64,000 nt of DNA. Source: a virus. The stretch covers positions 1 to 64,000 of IMG/VR virus record IMGVR_UViG_3300034759_000344. One strand, written 5' to 3'. Of this stretch, positions 15,327-23,400 are shown in pieces. The notes under the pieces were generated by a model that was given only the letters and a program-made list of their open reading frames with translations, ran no database searches and had not been told where the DNA came from. The translations under genes and the position numbers were made by a program. How positions within the stretch are numbered: the stretch's first letter is position 1; each line of letters begins with the position of its first letter.

Positions 15327-17090
15327 TTAAAACAAGTGGTACTCATCTTCTTTTACTCTTTCCCAAAACCAGCGGTCAAACTCCTCAAGAGTAGGGATGG
15401 TAAACGGTGCCGGTATGTAAGGAGATTTACCGTGAGCAGGCTCTTCAACAAAGGTAAAGTCAAAAGAACCATGTTTTATATTATGTATTCTTTCTCTATC
15501 TATAGCTAAATAAGCATAATTGAAAGCGTGCACTAAGTGATCAGGACCATTGTTAACCACAGTTTCCGTTATCTCTCCAGTTTCTTCTTCTTCGTTAAGT
15601 ATAGCTAAATTCAAAAAATGCTGAATTAAAGGCTTTAAGTTGTTATCTATTTTCCAAAACTCTATCATACCTCTTTTAATAGCTCCAATCAACTGCATAA
15701 TGGACATGGTACGGTTAGCTCTTACTGTGAATTTGCTGGGATTCCAATTAGCCAAAAATCCTTTATCTACATACATACAGCTGTAAACCCTGCCCGGGAA
15801 GAAGTTTAGGAGCTCGGAGTTTCTATCCTGACCGTAACCGCTGTCACATACAATTACTTCCGGCTGATAGAGAGATAGTTTAGAAGCAATCAACCTCACC
15901 TGTTCTAAAGGAATGTTAGTATCCTCCACCATAAACAGGTTGAGCAGTCGAACCCTTCCAGAAGGAAGTAACCCCAAAACAACTACCCAGTTAGTCCTAC
16001 CCCAGTCAATCCCAGCAGTAACCATTACGCATTCACCACGAGCAAAGGTAGGACCGATGTTAGGATTAACTGCTTTGTAGAAGTCATCTTCAGTAAGCAA
16101 GAGACCAGTACTTTGGTATTCCAAACCTAACACGTAGTTGTAAAAGAGCTGGTCGCTGGTGTACTTAAAGCGCTTGCGCATTATTTCATCTGCTGATATC
16201 CAGGGACAGTCAAGCTGAGAAATGTGGTAACCTACAATATCTCGGTTTTCATAACTGGCTATCCACTTTCCCATGCCCATGCGGTTAAGCTCTTTCTTAC
16301 ACTTCTTACACACTATTTTATAGGAACCATCCTCTATGGTTTGTAGAGCCTCATTAACTCCCTGTGGGTTTACCAAAACCAAATTATCCTCAAAAGTAAG
16401 GTACTGCCACTCTCCACAGTGGTCGCATTTATGAAAGTAGCGGTGCTGTGTAGAAATGTTATAAAGTTTAGCCACACCGCGGTTGGGAGTAGTAGGAGTA
16501 GAAAACCTCCTCAGCAGCTTATACTTGGACGCTGAAATAGCCTCCGAGAATGCGGTCTCTACATCATCCTGCATGCGGTCGTACTCATCAAAACACAGCA
16601 TATCAGCCGACATACCTTCACCAAGCCCTGATTCCCAAGCAGATACCATAAACAGGTTGGAAGAAGTGGGCAGAAAAGCCTTTTGATATACATTACGAAC
16701 CCTAATGTTGGGAGGGCAGAAAGAAGAAATGTACTCAGAACCATCAATAGCTGGATCCACACGGGTCTTGGAAAAAGGTATAAGCTGTTTATCACGAGGA
16801 AAAGTGTATATGGCATTGACAAATTGGTGGTTGCATAAAAACCAAAGAACCTCATTAACGTGGGATTCAGAAGCTCCAATCTGACGAGCCTTCTTGATAA
16901 CTTTATCCTGGCTCATATCATCTATAATTTGAATGAAAAAAGGACGATGGAAATGGGGATCGGTTTTGGAAATGTAGCGGAACTTATGCCCTTTTAAAGT
17001 ACGGTAGAGCTGGGCAAATACTGAAGGTTTTTCCTTTGCCCGCTCCTGCAGGTATAATTCAAGAACTTCTTTCTGTATCTTCTTCGCCAT
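15327..17090 (-). CDS. terL: terminase large subunit, GpA-type
   Basis: 587 residues from ATG 17090. A Walker-A-like KKARQIGASES lies near residue 70 and Walker B LCFDEYDRM near 165. Two CxxC pairs (CDHC, CKKC) lie between the ATPase and nuclease parts, as in GpA-type terminases. RNase-H-like nuclease residues include GIDWGRTNW and VCDSGYGQD. It packages DNA into procapsids as motor and nuclease. The start overlaps the end of the preceding gene by 32 nt. Confidence 0.85.
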   Translation of the reverse strand: MAKKIQKEVLELYLQERAKEKPSVFAQLYRTLKGHKFRYISKTDPHFHRPFFIQIIDDMSQDKVIKKARQIGASESHVNEVLWFLCNHQFVNAIYTFPRDKQLIPFSKTRVDPAIDGSEYISSFCPPNIRVRNVYQKAFLPTSSNLFMVSAWESGLGEGMSADMLCFDEYDRMQDDVETAFSEAISASKYKLLRRFSTPTTPNRGVAKLYNISTQHRYFHKCDHCGEWQYLTFEDNLVLVNPQGVNEALQTIEDGSYKIVCKKCKKELNRMGMGKWIASYENRDIVGYHISQLDCPWISADEIMRKRFKYTSDQLFYNYVLGLEYQSTGLLLTEDDFYKAVNPNIGPTFARGECVMVTAGIDWGRTNWVVVLGLLPSGRVRLLNLFMVEDTNIPLEQVRLIASKLSLYQPEVIVCDSGYGQDRNSELLNFFPGRVYSCMYVDKGFLANWNPSKFTVRANRTMSIMQLIGAIKRGMIEFWKIDNNLKPLIQHFLNLAILNEEEETGEITETVVNNGPDHLVHAFNYAYLAIDRERIHNIKHGSFDFTFVEEPAHGKSPYIPAPFTIPTLEEFDRWFWERVKEDEYHLF

Positions 17091-17451
17091 CATCAAGCAC
17101 CTCAAAGGCTACTGTGTCCAAGTAGTTCAAATCCTTTTCCTCTCCTTCAGAACTCAAAAGCTCCTTAAGCTCTTCTACCATCACTTTAACATTTATCTGC
17201 TGGGTTAAAGTGTTTACCGTTTCTCTTCGCTCAGTAGCCTCTCCAGTAAGCAAAAGGTAAAGCTTAGTTAAGCTATTAATGGTATCCAGTATTTTAGAAT
17301 GATCTCTAACCGGAGCTACTCGAAGTAACCTTATCTGTTCCTGTATGGTTTCCTGCAGTTGAGCTACCAAATTCTCTATGAATACATCACGATCAGCGGG
17401 TTCTCTAGCTGCCTGTCTAAAGCCGTCGTTGATTAAGTCCTTTAAACTCAT
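17059..17451 (-). CDS. hypothetical protein upstream of terL
   Basis: 130 residues, helical and acidic at the C-terminus, overlapping the terL start. Position between terL and a candidate small terminase suggests a packaging accessory, but no family signature is seen. Confidence 0.6.
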   Translation of the reverse strand: MSLKDLINDGFRQAAREPADRDVFIENLVAQLQETIQEQIRLLRVAPVRDHSKILDTINSLTKLYLLLTGEATERRETVNTLTQQINVKVMVEELKELLSSEGEEKDLNYLDTVAFEVLDDGEEDTERSS

Positions 17452-17455
17452 ATTA

Positions 17456-18070
17456 TTACTCCCTCTCTATTTCTCCCACTTCAAGTACAATACGATTGCG
17501 CACCTTTTCAAGTAAATCCTCAGGAAGCTCTTCGGAAATAATCTGAATGATTTTCAACACCGCATCTTCGAGCTGTACTATTCTCTTTACTAAGGCATCC
17601 CGATACTTGTTCAGCAGGTTGTCTTTCAAAGAAAGAGCCTGAATAACTTCCCTCGGCGATACAAATACCTCTTGATTCTTGAGAGCCTTAAGTCCTCGCA
17701 GGACAATGCTATCCAAAACCTGCACATCATCAACCACTTCCCTTACGCTGCGGTAGGCGCTAAATTCCTTTTCCAGCCTATCCAGATAGGAAGAAGCAGT
17801 TTCTTTCAAGTAGCGGTAAACAGCATCTGCTACTGATATTCCCTGCTTCTCCGCTACACTCTTAAAGTACAGAAAGGCATCAACAGTACCTTTACCTAAT
17901 GGTACACCGTAAGTGGATGAAATCTTTTTAGCTACTGTACCAGTAGCCAGGCCCTCCTCAAGGTAAGCAGTTACTTTTTCCTCAAACCAATCACATTCAT
18001 TGATCAGTTGGTATAGTCTACGTATAGCTGGTTTACTTGGTGGGGTAAGAGATACTTCAGTACTGGTCAT
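17456..18070 (-). CDS. possible terminase small subunit-like DNA-binding protein
   Basis: 204 residues from ATG 18070 behind GGGAGAAG. The N-terminal region, VTAYLEEGLATGTVAKKISSTYGVPLGKGTVDAFL, reads like a helix-turn-helix; the rest is helical. Placement two genes before terL supports a DNA-recognition role in packaging. Inference only. Confidence 0.45.
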   Translation of the reverse strand: MTSTEVSLTPPSKPAIRRLYQLINECDWFEEKVTAYLEEGLATGTVAKKISSTYGVPLGKGTVDAFLYFKSVAEKQGISVADAVYRYLKETASSYLDRLEKEFSAYRSVREVVDDVQVLDSIVLRGLKALKNQEVFVSPREVIQALSLKDNLLNKYRDALVKRIVQLEDAVLKIIQIISEELPEDLLEKVRNRIVLEVGEIERE

Positions 18071-18596
18071 CAAACTTCTCCCTCAGCTCAGTAAATATTT
18101 TGTTGATTTCTTCGTTGAATTTCTGAGTACTTAAATCAAAAAAACTGGCTAATTCTTCATCAACACTGCAGCCATTACCTAAATAAGCAGAAAGCATTAG
18201 GTACTTCCGCTCATCTTCCTGCTTAAGATAGTCGAGCATTTCTTCAATAAGTAGTCTATCAATAATTGCATCCTCTATCTCCACGGTATCGGTACTGCTG
18301 TTCCAGTCTAAATTGTGGGAAGTAAAAACTCTTTTGTTCAGTTCTCGTTCCTTGCGTACGTAGTTGAAGAGGGCATAACGAAGCTTATGGCTGATGTAAA
18401 ACGGAAAGTCTACGCCACGCTCATACTGGTCATCAAGCGGTTTGGAGGTGTAAGCTTTGTAAAACTCTACAAATTTAACACAGGCTTCTCCATAAAGATC
18501 CCAGTAGTCTATGTGGTACTTCTTGCTGTAGCTACCACACAGCTTTAATATCAACGGCATATACTGATCCAATACCTTTTCTAAATCTGAATTCAT
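18057..18596 (-). CDS. sigma-70-like factor
   Basis: 179 residues. DLYGEACVKFVEFYKAY near residue 32 matches sigma region 2.1, and FPFYISHKLRYALFNYVRKERE near 64-85 matches regions 2.2-2.3. A C-terminal helical part with DLSTQKFNEEINKIFTEL resembles a weak region 4. It probably redirects host RNA polymerase, likely to late genes, given its place next to terminase. The stop overlaps the next start. Confidence 0.6.
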   Translation of the reverse strand: MNSDLEKVLDQYMPLILKLCGSYSKKYHIDYWDLYGEACVKFVEFYKAYTSKPLDDQYERGVDFPFYISHKLRYALFNYVRKERELNKRVFTSHNLDWNSSTDTVEIEDAIIDRLLIEEMLDYLKQEDERKYLMLSAYLGNGCSVDEELASFFDLSTQKFNEEINKIFTELREKFDDQY

Positions 18597-18631
18597 CGTT
18601 AGTTCCTCCTATAGAATGCTGTGTATCTTAC

Positions 18632-18847
18632 TCAAAATCTGCTCAACAGTTTTTCCACAGCGACTCTTACAAAGTAACCGCTACACAGAACCAGCAAGGT
18701 GTAAATGTAAAAAGCGTACAAAGTTTTCCTGCGCTCCTGCAGTGGTTGTAAGGGTTCTTTTAAACTGCGCAGGCGGAAGTAGAAGTAGGCAGCTACTGCC
18801 AAACAAGTAGCGGGAAATGCTAGTAAAGCTATTAATGATTGACCCAC
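18632..18847 (-). CDS. small two-helix membrane protein
   Basis: 71 residues with hydrophobic segments at about 5-24 and 46-64 and a basic loop between. The start overlaps the stop of the upstream nuclease-like gene. Unknown; a holin-like or membrane-remodelling role cannot be told from sequence. Confidence 0.55.
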   Translation of the reverse strand: MGQSLIALLAFPATCLAVAAYFYFRLRSLKEPLQPLQERRKTLYAFYIYTLLVLCSGYFVRVAVEKLLSRF

Positions 18848-19239
18848 TCGTCCTTTACACTCCTTTCCTGCTTCAGTTTATTCTCCAAATAAATGCGGTA
18901 GAATTCGTTAAAGAACACATCTGCAGAAAGAACCACCAGCCACTTCTTGCGATTCTTTCTACAAGCTACTATAGGTATTTCTCCTTCTCCCGCCTCACTT
19001 TCTGCCTGCTGTAAGAAGTCGTAAACATCAAACCTCTCTCTTCGCTTCACCTCCATATGTAAGAACGGAAGACCTTCCACGTCAGGGGAATCTGGCGTGC
19101 CTTTAACTTGTGCTCCTCTCCGCAGTATCATGTTTAGGCTCTTGACTAAGTCAACCAGCCAATCAAACTGGGAGCAAAAATGCACAAACTCTCTTTCTCC
19201 ACGCTTCCCCTTTTCCTTGGAAAATCTTCCGTTCTTCAT
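18832..19239 (-). CDS. Holliday-junction-resolvase-like PD-(D/E)XK nuclease
   Basis: 135 residues. GKRGEREF, RGAQVKGTPDSPDVEG and HMEVKRRERFDVYDFLQQAESE form the pattern of Hjc-like/phage resolvases (Glu, Asp, ExK), with a following hydrophobic strand. It could resolve replication or recombination branches before packaging. No good ribosome-binding site precedes ATG 19239, because an IS end begins 10 nt upstream; translation may be reduced. Confidence 0.65.
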   Translation of the reverse strand: MKNGRFSKEKGKRGEREFVHFCSQFDWLVDLVKSLNMILRRGAQVKGTPDSPDVEGLPFLHMEVKRRERFDVYDFLQQAESEAGEGEIPIVACRKNRKKWLVVLSADVFFNEFYRIYLENKLKQERSVKDEWVNH

Positions 19240-19242
19240 CAA

Positions 19243-19515
19243 AATTAAGGCGTGGAGACCCCAACTTCTTTAAGTTGGGGAGGAAACGCCTTCCCTCCTT
19301 TCCCATAATAATGTTTTTCTTTTACTCAATAGTTTTAAATCTTTGTGACTGCTCCCACGACTAAAGTCGTGGGCTTCTAGGGGATAACCCCAAGCCTTGC
19401 AGCCCCAAGGCTAAAATGTTCAGTGCCGCATTAACGTCGCGGTCTAAAACCATACCGCAACACGGCAACTTGAGCTTTTACAAGCTCCACCCTCTATAGG
19501 GTGGGGTAGTTGACA
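19243..19515. mobile_element. composite of IS200/IS605 remnants
   Basis: A hairpin CCCCAACTT/AAGTTGGGG inside AAGGCGT/ACGCCTT (19248-19292) looks like a left end. A minus-strand right end sits at 19346-19376 (CCCACGACT/AGTCGTGGG, then GTCAC). A plus-strand right end lies at 19472-19513 (CCACCCT/AGGGTGG, then GTAGTTGAC). Between them lies a TnpB C-terminal fragment. Ends in both orientations imply nested or repeated insertions. Confidence 0.6.
19361..19468 (-). pseudogene. TnpB C-terminal remnant
   Basis: Minus-strand frame reads LPCCGMVLDRDVNAALNILA and ends in TAG inside the right-end hairpin. CCG plus RDVNAAxNIL is the terminal half of the TnpB zinc finger and the RuvC-III Asp motif. No upstream TnpB coding sequence remains. 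Confidence 0.75.
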
Positions 19516-19520
19516 ATTTT

Positions 19521-19754
19521 TTACTTTCCTTTCTTGGCAGCTCTCTTTCTACCTTCGGCTGCCCATTGAGCCATTTTCTTTGCACCGTACTTCTTCCGCC
19601 CGATAGCTGCAGCTATCTTCTTTGCCGATTCTTCCGACTTTCCCTGCTTTTTAAGCTTCTGCACTAAAGCCTTAAACCTACCACTACCTGGTCCGGGAGG
19701 AGGAAGCTTTTTCCCCTCAGTTTTCTTGCTTCCTTTACCTTTACTTTTCGCCAT
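19521..19754 (-). CDS. small Lys-rich basic protein
   Basis: 77 residues from ATG 19754 behind AAGGAGG. About one third Lys/Arg, with KKIAAAIGRKKYGAKKMAQWAAEGRKRAAKKGK-type repeats (given here by position: residues 45-77). Likely nucleic-acid binding, possibly DNA-condensing; similar small basic proteins are common in phages. Family not firmly recognised. Confidence 0.6.
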   Translation of the reverse strand: MAKSKGKGSKKTEGKKLPPPGPGSGRFKALVQKLKKQGKSEESAKKIAAAIGRKKYGAKKMAQWAAEGRKRAAKKGK

Positions 19755-19804
19755 AATTAAGCAAACCTCCTTAATATACAAACACTATCCATATATAAAA
19801 TATT

Positions 19805-19832
19805 CCTAAACTAAGATTTAGTTTAGTTTAGG
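19805..19832. promoter_or_regulatory. 10-bp inverted repeat, operator-like or AT-rich terminator
   Basis: CCTAAACTAA, 8-nt spacer, TTAGTTTAGG. It lies between the broken PIN gene and the basic protein gene. On the minus strand it is followed by AATATTTTATAT, so termination is possible. Confidence 0.4.
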
Positions 19833-19859
19833 CGTATATCCAAGTGACTAACTTGTATA

Positions 19860-20312
19860 TCAACAAGCCGAACAGGTATCCAATAGACACAAACAAAACC
19901 AACAAAGCCACATTTGAGTAGAAAAGCATGCGATACGTACAAGCCGTATCGAAGTGCTCCTGGTACCGCACCACTTTATGAACCAAACCCCAGAATACTG
20001 CCAGCAGATTAAAATATCTGCATCTTTTAGGAGTTCGCCTCTTTGTTTCAAATTGGCATAGACTTTCGAAGCTATATCAAAAATATCCCGAGTGTCCAAT
20101 AGTACCAAACCAAGTGTTTTACAAAGTGATTCAAACTTTGTTAACTTAGTGGTGGCATTAGCTGCCAAAAGGCCACGCTTTATCTCATAATAACTTATCC
20201 CATTTATGAAGATTTTTTTGCCCTCTAACGCCTTTCTTCGCGCTATCCGTTTTATTTTTTCATTATCTTTCAGAATTGCCGTTATGATATTCGTATCAAG
20301 TACATATGTCAT
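19860..20312 (-). pseudogene. truncated VapC-like PIN toxin fused out of frame to a membrane-protein remnant
   Basis: The first about 105 residues are a PIN domain: DTNIITAIL (D6), SYYEIKRGLL and KDADILI. After DADILI the expected C-terminal strand with the last acidic residue is absent. The downstream DNA instead encodes, in another frame, LLAVFWGLVHKVVRY...NVALLVLFVSIGYLFGLL, a membrane protein fragment ending near 19835. A deletion joining two genes explains this; the toxin is probably inactive. Confidence 0.65.
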
Positions 20313-20557
20313 TTAAAAAGAAGTCTCCTCTTTACTGCTTCATCAAATATTTCAATTTGTTCAGGATCCAGGTCCCTCAAGAGCCCTGACATCGCTTCTA
20401 ATGCTAAAATCCGCTCTATTCTTTCATAAAGTTCTTCATCGGAAATTTCACTCAATTCAAGAGAAGTCTCACTTAGCATTTCCGAAATAGCCTTCAATAA
20501 TTCATGTTTATCTACTCCTTCAAAAAGTCTCTCTTCACGCGTTATTTTATCAATCAT
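20309..20557 (-). CDS. VapB-like antitoxin candidate
   Basis: 82 residues, acidic and helical, whose stop overlaps the PIN start (ATGA), the usual arrangement of a toxin-antitoxin pair. No clear AbrB or RHH signature, so the assignment rests on position. Confidence 0.5.
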   Translation of the reverse strand: MIDKITREERLFEGVDKHELLKAISEMLSETSLELSEISDEELYERIERILALEAMSGLLRDLDPEQIEIFDEAVKRRLLFK

Positions 20558-20605
20558 CTTTGAAATTTTAAATAAAGAAGGGTAGAAGTAACCAAAACCA
20601 CACAG

Positions 20606-20863
20606 CTACTTAACACCTCCCCGGTACAAGGGATTGAGTACTCCTTCCGGTGGGTTCCAGGTTACCGGTGCGTAGCTTAAGATATACCCACGAGAAGTAG
20701 TTAAATATATTTCATTTAAGTGTCCTCTACGCACCAATTTTTTAACCTTGCTCTTCGGTATTCCCAAAGCATCCAGCATATGTTGAGTTATAGGCCTTTG
20801 GTGTTTTTCGACATAAGCCGTTATTGCTTTAAGTATTTGTACTTCCTTAACAACAGCTTCCAC
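20606..20863 (-). CDS. small winged-helix-like DNA-binding protein
   Basis: About 85 residues from GTG 20863 (GAGAGGTGG spacing). PITQHMLDALGIPKSKVKKLVRRGHL resembles a helix-turn-helix, followed by a two-strand wing (IYLTTSRGYILSYAP). Possible regulator. GTG 20872 is an alternative start. Confidence 0.5.
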   Translation of the reverse strand: MEAVVKEVQILKAITAYVEKHQRPITQHMLDALGIPKSKVKKLVRRGHLNEIYLTTSRGYILSYAPVTWNPPEGVLNPLYRGGVK

Positions 20864-20875
20864 AAACTCCACCTC

Positions 20876-21058
20876 TCAATCACAGTAACCATCATCTTCA
20901 GATACCCATAACACTTTACGCGTATCATTAAGCTTACCCGTTATTTCCTTGTGACATTCAGAACAATACCAACTATCACCAAGACAATGCATATCCTCAT
21001 AGTGAACCAGCTTCCCACATCTCACACAAAAATCGTGAAAATCACCTGGATTAGCCAT
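20876..21058 (-). CDS. small zinc-finger protein
   Basis: 60 residues with CVRC and CSEC pairs plus HYEDMHC, typical of a two-CxxC zinc fold. The ATG lies directly downstream of an IS right-end remnant at 21074-21115, so its upstream region may have been replaced. Confidence 0.6.
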   Translation of the reverse strand: MANPGDFHDFCVRCGKLVHYEDMHCLGDSWYCSECHKEITGKLNDTRKVLWVSEDDGYCD

Positions 21059-21073
21059 TACTCACCCACTCCT

Positions 21074-21115
21074 TGTGACCTCTTCCCACCACTGAAGTGG
21101 GTGGGCTTTCCCGGC
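21074..21115 (-). mobile_element. solo IS200/IS605 right-end remnant
   Basis: Minus strand reads GGGAAAGCCCACCCACTTCA then GTGGTGGGAAGAGGTCAC, a hairpin (21085-21105) followed by GTCAC. It matches the layout of the other right ends here. No associated transposase or TnpB. Confidence 0.55.
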
Positions 21116-21156
21116 GGGAGATCGTAAGAGCAGTGAAGATGTCACTAAAAACATTA

Positions 21157-21396
21157 TCAAACATGGTTTGTACTACCTCCTTCCAATTTCCTTCCACACA
21201 AAGGGCAATACACGGGAAGAGAATTAACAAGAGGGGTTCTGCTTATTTCTCCGTTGTCGTTTATCCAGTAGTAGAACACCACCACAACGTGGTTACAAGA
21301 AGAACATTTCCTTCCTGCAAAATTTTCCTCAAGAGTTATAGACATCTTGTAGTATTCGCCTAATGTAGGATGTTTTATCGGTTCTGCAGGTAACAC
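21157..21396 (-). CDS. small zinc-binding protein
   Basis: 79 residues from GTG 21396 (GAGGAGTTAAA). CSSC and CPLC pairs flank a beta-rich segment, as in phage restriction-alleviation-like or zinc-ribbon proteins. The start overlaps the upstream gene. Function unknown. Confidence 0.6.
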   Translation of the reverse strand: MLPAEPIKHPTLGEYYKMSITLEENFAGRKCSSCNHVVVVFYYWINDNGEISRTPLVNSLPVYCPLCGRKLEGGSTNHV

Positions 21397-21605
21397 TTTA
21401 ACTCCTCCTCACTTTCCTTGACAACCTTTTGAAATTCTCTGTGCAGAAGATTGTGTACCCAGACAACTTTCTGTTCTAATTCCCTCTTAGTGCCACCTTT
21501 ACAGCTGGAAGCTATTGCCTTCGTAAGCTGAGAAACCAACTGCCTAATTTCTTCCCTGTTTTTATCATCAAGTTCTTTATCACAAATAGGTATAGTTAAA
21601 AACAA
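21375..21605 (-). CDS. small hypothetical protein
   Basis: 76 residues from TTG 21605, 8 nt after AAAGGAGG. Helical and charged (REEIRQLVSQLTKAIASS). Not recognised. Confidence 0.6.
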   Translation of the reverse strand: MFLTIPICDKELDDKNREEIRQLVSQLTKAIASSCKGGTKRELEQKVVWVHNLLHREFQKVVKESEEELKCYLQNR

Positions 21606-21634
21606 CGTGATGCCTCCTTTAGTTAATCAACAGA

Positions 21635-21701
21635 TCACAGCTTCAATTCCCCAAACAAAAGCTCATACAGTTCGTTCTTAACATCAACAAACAGACTTCT
21701 A
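21635..21701 (-). pseudogene. severed 3' end of the dATP/dGTP diphosphohydrolase-like gene
   Basis: Immediately beyond the TnpB element's right end, the minus strand encodes RSLFVDVKNELYELLFGELKL then TGA. Removing the element and joining this to ...DLPVYQKF at 23050 restores one frame if one or two ambiguous boundary bases are assigned (QKF-T/S-RSLFVD). This is most likely the displaced C-terminus of that gene. Confidence 0.55.
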
Positions 21702-23046
21702 GTGAACTACCATCCACCTTTAGAGGTGGAGGCCTCGTGAGAAGTTTGGTAGTTTTTACACTACCCTTATTCTCACAGGACGGTTCACACGCCCACTACT
21801 GACTATCTGCTTTGCAGCAGACTCGCCAGCTACTTTTGCAAGTATATTTATCGCTCCGTTTATATCCGCATTCATCACATTCCCACAATCTTTGCATACA
21901 TACAACCCTCTATATTTTCTGTTACCTTTCCTCACAACCTTGCACCTGCTACACATCTGCGATGTGAAACTTTCATCTTCTTCAATGTACTCTATACCAT
22001 ACTCTTCACACTTTGCTCTGAGTTTCCTCTTGAACTTATCATACGGTATGCTCACAAAATTTTGATTGTTTACCCTGCCAAGATTTATCTCCTGCTTTAT
22101 ATCCTTCATTTTTCCAATTACTATTGTGCCTATCTGGTTGTTCAAACAGTGCTTGGTTATTAAACTTACTGCCTGATTCAAAAAGTTGTCAACTACATGC
22201 TGCCTCTTGAGGGAAATCTTTGCAAGTTTTGAACCATATCTAATCCCCTGTTTCGAGTATATACTTTGCAGTCTTGCTCTTTCCTTGTTGTACCATCGGT
22301 TGATTGATTTTATATACCTGCCTTCTATCAAAAAAGCAGTCCCGATGGTATCAACCACCGATGCAAAGTTGTCAAGCCCAAGGTCTATAGATAAGTACTT
22401 ACTTTTGTCAAGACTATAAGACTGTTTTTCTTCCTCATACACATACTCAATTTCAAACCATCTGCCATGAAACTTTGGCAGTATCCTGACCTCTTTTATT
22501 CTCTTGCCCAAAATGTTAGCTGGCAGGTCAAAATACAAGTGCCTTACCCCAAACTCCCTGTAAAAATTCCTGCCAAGGCTAAGTCTTACTTTGTCTTTTT
22601 CTACCTTGAACTGGTCTTTCGGAAAACTGAGAAGAAACATGCCATCCTTTGGCAGATACTTCGGTGGAGAAACTTTCCAATCGATTTTTCCCTCTTTCTT
22701 AGTTGCCAGTAGTTTAAAAAACGACTTAAAAGCTTCGTCTACTGCTTGTACTGTCTGCTGGGCAACCTGTGATGGAAGCAGTCTGTAGTTTTTGTTCTCT
22801 TTTACAATGTGATATACACTTTCATATCGTAGATATTGTTGAGTATTGAAATAGTGCTGCCTTATGTGGTAAAGAGCATAATTGTACAGGTTTTTTGATA
22901 CATGGCATAATATCCGCAGTAGTCTGTATGTTTGTTTGTTGCATCTTATATGATTTTTCTGAGTTTTGTACATTTTACATCACCTAAAGAATATTATATC
23001 GTATTCTTTAGCAATTCATCTCCATCTTAGAGAAGATGGAGTCTTC
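21702..23046 (-). mobile_element. IS200/IS605-family element with tnpB only
   Basis: The right end at 21702 is GTTCAC with hairpin CCACCTCTAAAGGTGG. The left end carries TCCATCTT/AAGATGGA (23021-23028, 23033-23040) and an inner AAAGAATA/TATTCTTT hairpin (22986-23009) that contains TATAAT for tnpB expression. The 3' end of tnpB plus the right end would encode the omega-RNA, with the guide just beyond 21702. No tnpA. Confidence 0.8.
21756..22973 (-). CDS. tnpB: TnpB, RNA-guided RuvC nuclease
   Basis: 405 residues. RuvC-I SIDLGLDN (D197), RuvC-II EEDESFTSQMCS (E334), a four-Cys zinc finger (C341, C344, C360, C363) and RuvC-III NADINGAINIL (D370) are all intact. Normal TnpB length. Known homologues cut DNA guided by an omega-RNA and promote retention of the element. 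Inserted in the 3' end of a nucleotide-hydrolase gene, with the same orientation as the phage operon. Confidence 0.92.
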   Translation of the reverse strand: MYKTQKNHIRCNKQTYRLLRILCHVSKNLYNYALYHIRQHYFNTQQYLRYESVYHIVKENKNYRLLPSQVAQQTVQAVDEAFKSFFKLLATKKEGKIDWKVSPPKYLPKDGMFLLSFPKDQFKVEKDKVRLSLGRNFYREFGVRHLYFDLPANILGKRIKEVRILPKFHGRWFEIEYVYEEEKQSYSLDKSKYLSIDLGLDNFASVVDTIGTAFLIEGRYIKSINRWYNKERARLQSIYSKQGIRYGSKLAKISLKRQHVVDNFLNQAVSLITKHCLNNQIGTIVIGKMKDIKQEINLGRVNNQNFVSIPYDKFKRKLRAKCEEYGIEYIEEDESFTSQMCSRCKVVRKGNRKYRGLYVCKDCGNVMNADINGAINILAKVAGESAAKQIVSSGRVNRPVRIRVV

Positions 23047-23399
23047 TTGCTGAATTTTTGATAAACTGGTAAATCATTCAAATCTATCCTTCCCAGTTCT
23101 TCAAAATGCATAATGGCAAACACATTCCAGGCTGCAGCCGCCAGGTGGTCTTCATCACTCATACCCATCTGGTACTTGATTAAATGCCTCAATGCTGAAT
23201 CCAAAAACCTTGAAAAGGGCATACCCTTTTCCCAATTGCGTTCCGAATATTTTTTAGCCCCCGCTTCATACCATTTAGCCAAGCGCATCAAAGCAAAAGG
23301 AGAAACTAAATCGAACCTACCCTTACCTTCTCTAATATCTCTTACTGCACCAGTTGTGAACTCCTCTCGCTGTCCAGAATCTTGAATTGCATAAGACAT
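23016..23399 (-). CDS. dATP/dGTP diphosphohydrolase-like protein (DUF5664), C-terminus disrupted
   Basis: Start ATG 23399 behind AAGGAGG. GRFDLVSPFALMRLAKWYEA, YSERNWEKGMPFSRFLDSALRH, and DHLAAAAWNVFAIMHFEE match the DUF5664 dATP/dGTP pyrophosphohydrolase N-terminal domain with its acidic/His metal sites. Such enzymes trim dNTP pools in phages. The last residues SKKTPSSLRWR and the stop are encoded by the TnpB element's left end; the native tail lies at 21635-21701. No PurZ gene is seen, so a Z-genome pathway is not supported. Confidence 0.7.
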   Translation of the reverse strand: MSYAIQDSGQREEFTTGAVRDIREGKGRFDLVSPFALMRLAKWYEAGAKKYSERNWEKGMPFSRFLDSALRHLIKYQMGMSDEDHLAAAAWNVFAIMHFEELGRIDLNDLPVYQKFSKKTPSSLRWR

Positions 23400-23400
23400 A

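Noticed and set aside
23016-23399. Evidence for a Z (2-aminoadenine) genome
   Set aside because: A DUF5664-type hydrolase alone is not enough; no PurZ-like adenylosuccinate synthase or DatZ is present, and the gene is disrupted.
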